The notes under the pieces are model-generated. The model was not told the DNA's origin, made no database searches, and saw only the letters and a program-made list of their open reading frames with translations. A stretch of 14,863 nucleotides of DNA from Candidatus Tayloriibacteriota bacterium (lineage in GTDB: Bacteria > Patescibacteriota > Minisyncoccia > Phycocordibacterales > JAKAEA01). Shown piece after piece: positions 12,049 to 14,863 of this stretch (position 1 is the first letter of the stretch; the number at the start of each line of letters is the position of its first letter). A program made the position numbers and the translations under genes. Location of the stretch: assembly GCA_029288535.1 (NCBI GenBank), contig JARIGY010000049.1, positions 1 through 14,863 on the forward strand, read 5' to 3'.

Positions 12049-12774
12049 TTAGGTGCTATTTGGGGGTGATTTGGGTTCGATTGGGGTTTTATTCATTACA
12101 AGTGTAAGATTACCCCTATTGTTAACAAGATTTTTGGAATTTAGGCCAATCTTTGATCTCAGGCTTTTTGCGAGTGCGTTGATTTTAGCGGTCTCAAGAG
12201 TCTTTTTTGTTTTATCTATAGCTTCGCCATCCTCATAGAATCCACACTGAACTAGCACGTCGTACCTGTACATTTTTTTGTTTGGTTTTTTATACAGAAA
12301 CTTAAATACTTTATACGCAGAACTACCGTCTTTGAGTTTAAAATTCTCGGTACCATTTCTGCCGATACCAGTCGTTTCGTTATAGTATAAGGCGCTCGCT
12401 TCCTTTTCACCGTTACCGACACTGCCTTTTAAAATCCCAATGAAGTGTTGAATACCTTTAAAGTTCTTAATCTCATAGCTTATTCGTTTTTGGGCCGAGT
12501 CTTTTGCGATGACATCAAAAAGTATTGTTTCTTTCTCTAAACCTTTGTTGGGGTTATGGAGTGAATAGTCACTGGTAATTTTTAGTAACCCTTTTGCTTC
12601 AAAACTCCGCATTAATTCGGAAAGTTCCATGTAATCGATGCCGAACTTGTATGGAACCACATAGTTGGAGCGCTTGAGAACCTCAAAAGACCTTTCTTGT
12701 TTGGGGTACATCTTCTCTTTTGCAAGTACTTCATTGAGTACCTGAATTGCTATCGCAGCAGTGTCTTCTTTCAT
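12049..12774 (-). CDS. Hypothetical protein with C-terminal winged-helix-like region (241 aa)
   Basis: Not confidently recognised. Residues about 25-80 contain a helix-turn-helix-like stretch (IDYMELSELMRSFEAKGLLKI). The middle is mixed beta (KRISYEIKNFKGIQHFIGIL). The C-terminal 85 residues (SSAYKVFKFLYKKPNKKMYRYDVL ... INALAKSLRSKIGLNSKNLVNNRGNLTLVMN) look like a winged helix with a two-strand wing: helices, a basic recognition helix, then RGNLTLVMN. A role as transcription or replication regulator of the element is plausible. It is monocistronic, with a terminator behind it and a divergent promoter region in front that carries an imperfect palindrome, so self-regulation is possible. This is inference. 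Confidence 0.65.
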   Translation of the reverse strand: MKEDTAAIAIQVLNEVLAKEKMYPKQERSFEVLKRSNYVVPYKFGIDYMELSELMRSFEAKGLLKITSDYSLHNPNKGLEKETILFDVIAKDSAQKRISYEIKNFKGIQHFIGILKGSVGNGEKEASALYYNETTGIGRNGTENFKLKDGSSAYKVFKFLYKKPNKKMYRYDVLVQCGFYEDGEAIDKTKKTLETAKINALAKSLRSKIGLNSKNLVNNRGNLTLVMNKTPIEPKSPPNST

Positions 12775-12792
12775 GTGAATCTCAATTTGAAT

Positions 12793-12820
12793 GTATAATC
12801 TGTGAACGTGTTAACGTTGC
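12793..12820. promoter_or_regulatory. Divergent promoter region with operator-like palindrome
   Basis: TATAAT (12794-12799) reads as a -10 on the plus strand and ATTATA on the minus strand, 19-20 bases from the 241-aa start. Beside it is the palindrome AACGT-GTTA-ACGTT (12805-12818), where a repressor could block the minus-strand -35 region. No good -35 is visible on either strand, so confidence is limited. Confidence 0.4.
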
Positions 12821-12901
12821 GAACATCCTAGCATAGATACTCTTGAAATAAAGGCTCGTATATGGCACTATAAGTATACAACTTAATATATAGAATCTAA
12901 A

Positions 12902-13054
12902 CCAGTAGTAATACTGGCATGATGAAAATAAACCTTTCACAGTATCAAGCTCCTCGTCAGAGCACTGTGAAAGGTTGCGTAGGGAAACCTGCGTAGGTGA
13001 CTTCGGTCATCACTGATGAGGAGCTTTATGCTTCCTCGAAAACCTTTCACAATG
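12902..13054 (+). promoter_or_regulatory. Switch-like structured leader RNA at the start of the exported-protein gene
   Basis: Read as RNA, segment A (12931-12943, AACCTTTCACAGT) pairs perfectly with A' (12964-12976). In the loop between them, B (12947-12960) pairs over 14 bases, one of them G-U, with B' (13013-13026), which holds the GAGGAG ribosome-binding site. This is an H-type pseudoknot. Alternatively, A' pairs over 11 bases with A'' (13041-13051). That would close a four-way junction of three hairpins: CGTAGG-GAAA-CCTGCG (12978-12993), GGTGAC-TTCG-GTCATC (12996-13011) and GAGGA/TCCTC (13018-13037). The two folds exclude each other. A further hairpin CCAGTA-GTAA-TACTGG lies at 12902-12917. 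Confidence 0.7.
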
Positions 13055-13579
13055 AAAAAAAGTACATGGAGTTGGATAATTACTTTGGCAGTGATCTTAA
13101 TTGTAGTTGCTTATCAAGTTGGGCAAAGTTCAAATAACCGTCAATCTTCGCCAAGCATTTCGTTAACGCAACCACCCGTGGCATCAAAGGTAGCTCCTGT
13201 GAAATCCAGCAATCCCTCTGCGAATAATGATGAATCAAGGGCTTGTGCACAGCAGACCATGGCTATGGTTAATAGTCTAAATGTTGAAGCCGATAGATTA
13301 CAACAACAGTTCGGTCTTTCGGGTAACATATCAAGCTATCAAAATTATTTTAACACTAAAGAAAATAAATGTTACGCTCTTGTCTTTAGTACATCAAGCT
13401 ATAAAAATACTTTTGGTAGTAGTGAGGATCTGTATGATGTTTATGCAAACCAAAGAATTGCTAATTATTCTCCATCAACCTTGTTTTGTTCTATCAATGG
13501 AGTTACAGGGTGTAAGTACAGTGATTTTAAGTTTGATGTAGATACGAGGTTTCTTTTCACAGCCTCTTGGTCTTGGTAA
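13028..13579 (+). CDS. Exported or membrane-anchored hypothetical protein with conserved cysteines
   Basis: The protein has a basic start, one hydrophobic helix (SWIITLAVILIVVAYQVG), a serine/proline-rich linker, and a C-terminal domain of about 110 residues. In that domain CAQQTMAMVNS, YFNTKENKCYALVFSTSSY, DLYDVYANQRIANY, LFCSINGVTGCKYSDFKF follow a pattern I associate with secreted domains of unknown function in Gram-negative and CPR genomes, with paired cysteines that could form disulfides. It is probably anchored outside the cytoplasm. Three in-frame ATGs exist (13016, 13028, 13052). 13028 is chosen because GAGGAG ends 4 bases before it; 13052 gives the most typical signal anchor but has no ribosome-binding site. 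The GAGGAG lies inside the switchable leader structure, so translation is probably controlled. Confidence 0.75.
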   Translation: MLPRKPFTMKKSTWSWIITLAVILIVVAYQVGQSSNNRQSSPSISLTQPPVASKVAPVKSSNPSANNDESRACAQQTMAMVNSLNVEADRLQQQFGLSGNISSYQNYFNTKENKCYALVFSTSSYKNTFGSSEDLYDVYANQRIANYSPSTLFCSINGVTGCKYSDFKFDVDTRFLFTASWSW

Positions 13580-13594
13580 GTTTTTGGAATCAAA

Positions 13595-13789
13595 ATGGTC
13601 CGATGGATAGATATCCAAGTTTGCACTTCTTGCGGTAACTCCAGATACAAACATGAGATTTCTTTTCATGGAAGATCTGATTTCCAAAGAATAAAAGAAT
13701 TACTGATTGCTATGAATGTCAGATTTAAGAACCGGATAGTATGTTTTGGTAGCGGCTATACCATCGCCAGCTGGAAGGAAGTCACTTAA
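13595..13789 (+). CDS. Possible small cysteine-containing protein (64 aa)
   Basis: A short frame 15 bases after the exported-protein gene. The peptide MVRWIDIQVCTSCGNSRYKH carries a C-x-x-C pair and is followed by a helical stretch (FQRIKELLIAMNVRFKN) and a C-terminal IVCFGSGYTIASW. It could be a small metal-binding protein translated by coupling. There is no ribosome-binding site and I recognise no family, so it may also be chance. Confidence 0.35.
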   Translation: MVRWIDIQVCTSCGNSRYKHEISFHGRSDFQRIKELLIAMNVRFKNRIVCFGSGYTIASWKEVT

Positions 13790-13858
13790 AATCCCTCATT
13801 TTCTGAAAAGACTATTTTAGTTTGGTGCCTATCCCTTCAGAGCAAGTGTTGGTAAGAT

Positions 13859-13889
13859 TTGACATTTTTAGTCGTCGGAGTAGTATAAT
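13859..13889 (+). promoter_or_regulatory. Strong sigma-70-type promoter of a candidate small RNA
   Basis: Consensus TTGACA (13859-13864) and consensus TATAAT (13884-13889), separated by 19 bases, longer than the usual 17. No reading frame of size begins downstream, but a terminator lies about 110 bases on. Confidence 0.6.
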
Positions 13890-13895
13890 AGAATT

Positions 13896-14002
13896 GTTGA
13901 AGAATGTATCATGAATCTAGCGCCTATATGATACACATACACATCATTTGTGATCTTGTTTTGATAAAGAAAACAGGACACACCCCATAAGGGTGATTTT
14001 TT
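13896..14002 (+). ncRNA. Candidate small RNA, about 105 nt
   Basis: Bounded by the TTGACA/TATAAT promoter and a terminator. Three hairpins are visible: TGTATCAT (13905-13912) with ATGATACA (13928-13935), TGTTTT-GATAAAG-AAAACA (about 13958-13976), and the terminator CACCC-CATAA-GGGTG. No start codon with a ribosome-binding site or frame of more than a few codons is seen. It matches no RNA family I can name. Whether it is a regulator of the element, for example antisense control of replication, is not known. Confidence 0.5.
13981..14002 (+). terminator. Rho-independent terminator of the small RNA
   Basis: CACCC-CATAA-GGGTG (13981-13995), A, then six T (13997-14002). Confidence 0.85.
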
Positions 14003-14027
14003 GTTATTTAAAAATTGAAGAGTGGGT

Positions 14028-14147
14028 ACAGGAAGTAAAATGTGAGCTTAGCGGGATTCGAACCCGCACGCCGCGAAGCATTGGTTTTGGAGACCAAGAT
14101 GTCTACCAATTCCATCATAAGCTCAACGACATTGTATTACTTCCTGT
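14028..14147. repeat. Inverted repeat enclosing the CCA-anticodon tRNA
   Basis: ACAGGAAGTAA (14028-14038) and TTACTTCCTGT (14137-14147) are perfect 11-base complements on either side of the tRNA. In the precursor RNA they could form a stem that brings both tRNA ends together for processing, or they could be the ends of an inserted cassette. Confidence 0.65.
14043..14124 (-). tRNA. tRNA with Leu-type body and CCA (Trp) anticodon
   Basis: A complete class II cloverleaf on the minus strand: acceptor GAGCTTA/TAAGCTC, D stem ATG/CAT with loop GAATTGGTAGA (identical to the D loop of E. coli tRNA-Leu(CAG)), anticodon stem TTGGT/ACCAA with loop CTCCAAA, 13-base variable arm (TGCTTCGCGGCGT), T arm GCGGG-TTCGAAT-CCCGC, discriminator A. 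CCA tail not encoded. Anticodon 34-36 is CCA, which reads UGG. A single base change at position 35 separates it from tRNA-Leu(CAA). Gene finders may call it either Trp or Leu. It lies in the mobile element, with no neighbouring tRNA, and has flanking inverted repeats. Confidence 0.85.
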
Positions 14148-14640
14148 GCTCACGCCTCAATTCGAGACGTGAGTTGTATAGCTAGAAACTACACAACTGA
14201 AACTATAGAAGAAACGATCGGTACCGTGAGCTTTGCTTGCGGTACCTTTCGTTTATATCGGCGACAGATTAACTTGCCGCTTGTATCATAATGACAAAGA
14301 AGCAAGGCACAGCCGCCAGTTATAAACTCGTTCATGTGCTTTAATGAACTATTTGTCGTTGTCGCTTGCGATTAGCTTACGCTTGTTATACCGACAAAGC
14401 AAAAACCATTACTTTAACCGACGTTTAGTTCAGGAGTAAGACCAATGGTCTGACGCCTAAACCAAAGTTTAAGGGACTAAGGTTTAGAGTTGAATTACTT
14501 CTTCTCCATTCCTAAGCGCCAGTTAAAATAATGGTTTATGGTTTTTGTTTTTCTGGTACGCTTACATCGGTTGCTGCCTTCCTCGGCATAATTCGTATAC
14601 CCTTAATATACGAAAGCATGATACATATTAACATATTTCT
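14125..14640. other. Gene-free, heavily structured region (possible large non-coding RNA or origin)
   Basis: No plausible gene on either strand. Hairpins in order: CTCACG/CGTGAG (about 14149-14172); AGTTGTATAG/CTACACAACT (14172-14198); GGTACCGTGAGC-TTT-GCTTGCGGTACC (about 14220-14246), flanked by AAACGA/TCGTTT; GTTCAT/ATGAAC (about 14330-14349); TTTGTCG/CGACAAA (about 14352-14398); a long-range stem AAACCATTACTTTAAC (14403-14418) with GTTAAAATAATGGTTT (14522-14537) enclosing AGACC-AAT-GGTCT and CTAAACC/GGTTTAG; and TTCGTATA/TATACGAA (14592-14614). Wobble pairs favour the minus strand for two stems and the plus strand for one, so the transcribed strand is not settled. tmRNA, RNase P and SRP RNA signatures were looked for and not seen. 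Confidence 0.55.
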
Positions 14641-14805
14641 ATGAAGCGTAATCCCCAAGAAACAAATAAGGAACAGTTTTTTAAAATCGTCAATAAGGCT
14701 ATATCCCCGTCAGCACAGCCTCGAAAACAGGCAAAGCGTGGTGGTTATAAAGGAAAGCAAACTGGTTCACATACTCCTGCAAATACTTCTGTGAAACCCA
14801 AGTGA
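14641..14805 (+). CDS. Small basic protein (54 aa)
   Basis: An open frame MKRNPQETNKEQFFKIVNKA..., ending VNKAISPSAQPRKQ, AKRGGYKGKQTGSH, TPANTSVKPK. It has a short amphipathic helix (KEQFFKIVNKA) and then a disordered lysine-, glycine- and serine-rich tail with no hydrophobic segment. This fits a small nucleic-acid- or ribosome-binding protein, but I recognise no family with confidence. There is no Shine-Dalgarno sequence; the TTCGTATA/TATACGAA hairpin lies 26 bases upstream and a terminator 23 bases after the stop, which supports a real transcription unit. Confidence 0.55.
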   Translation: MKRNPQETNKEQFFKIVNKAISPSAQPRKQAKRGGYKGKQTGSHTPANTSVKPK

Positions 14806-14827
14806 TTCACCACTTCGTGTGCATAAC

Positions 14828-14846
14828 GTGGCTTTACCACTTTTTT
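14828..14846 (+). terminator. Probable terminator of the 54-aa basic gene
   Basis: GTGG-CTTTA-CCAC followed by six T. The stem is only 4 bp, so the call is moderate. Confidence 0.5.
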
Positions 14847-14863
14847 CTTATACACTCCAAACT

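Larger units (their letters stand above)
7915..14863. mobile_element. Integrated mobile element at tRNA-Glu (right end not seen)
   Basis: The region is AT-richer than the left half. It holds a serine recombinase, an AAA+ replication-type ATPase, a zinc-ribbon protein, a DUF5659-like protein and other accessory genes. It also holds a stray tRNA and long structured non-coding DNA, and no housekeeping gene. The gene order from the recombinase outward suggests an integrative plasmid or satellite-like element. No capsid, terminase, relaxase or conjugation gene is visible, so a phage or ICE label cannot be supported. The element continues to or beyond the window edge. Confidence 0.75.

Noticed and set aside
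12977-13011. TPP or c-di-GMP riboswitch
   Set aside because: GCGTAGGGAAAC recalls a TPP riboswitch segment, but the CTGAGA and ACCTGAT parts are missing; the c-di-GMP conserved core is also absent.
12900-13060. CRISPR array or integron attC array
   Set aside because: The repeats are complementary stem arms, not evenly spaced direct repeats, and no cas gene or integron integrase is present.
13595-13789. Treating the 64-aa frame as a confident gene
   Set aside because: A CxxC pair and position are suggestive, but there is no ribosome-binding site or known family, so it is kept at low confidence only.
14125-14640. tmRNA, RNase P RNA or SRP RNA
   Set aside because: No tRNA-like ends with a T-loop motif, no tag ending in an LAA-type peptide, no RNase P conserved core and no GGAAGGAAGCAGCC-like SRP motif on either strand.
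12800-14863. Right attachment site as a repeat of the tRNA-Glu 3' end
   Set aside because: Only chance matches of about six bases (such as GGTGAC at 12996) were seen; nothing long enough to place the element's right end.

Overview
The window suggests a genome of the Candidate Phyla Radiation (Patescibacteria), most likely a parcubacterium. This is inference from gene content and style; no marker gene was compared. The evidence is a CPR-style TsaD (GLEPALWVGINFA), a ValRS shorter than the usual bacterial enzyme, very short intergenic gaps, several one- or two-helix membrane microproteins, no tRNA with an encoded CCA, and GC-rich palindromic repeats inserted in and between genes.

Left half (1-7935, chromosomal, more GC-rich). 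The 3' end of lepA is followed by a divergent pair (a 36-aa membrane protein and an FtsB/DivIC-like divisome protein), a glutaredoxin, tRNA-Arg(CCT), a 78-aa membrane protein and tRNA-Phe(GAA). A convergent minus-strand block follows: valS, a PrsW-like intramembrane protease and a small heat-shock protein. Next come a 54-aa membrane protein, tsaD, and a gene with a deoxyribosyltransferase-like fold. tRNA-Val(GAC), tRNA-Ser(CGA) and tRNA-Glu(TTC) close this half. Promoters repeatedly show an extended -10, TGCTATA(G/C/T)T, placed so close to the start codon that the mRNAs should be leaderless or nearly so. Four copies of one palindromic repeat family lie in frame inside tsaD, and a fifth lies behind lepA.

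Right half (about 7915-14863, AT-richer) is an integrated mobile element whose left edge is the 3' end of tRNA-Glu. A large serine recombinase ends inside the tRNA gene and is coupled by TAATG junctions to a 64-aa protein and a zinc-ribbon protein. Upstream are an AAA+ ATPase of mobile-element replication type, a DUF5659-like protein and a DNA-binding-like protein. Divergently transcribed is an exported protein whose start region carries an elaborate switchable RNA structure. Beyond it are a candidate small RNA (strong promoter, hairpins, terminator), a tRNA with a leucine-type body but a tryptophan (CCA) anticodon, a gene-free and heavily structured stretch of about 500 nt, and a 54-aa basic protein. 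The right end of the element was not found and probably lies outside the window.

The most interesting points are the coding palindromic repeats in tsaD, the Leu-bodied CCA tRNA next to a structured non-coding domain, and the switch-like leader RNA containing a hammerhead-like core.
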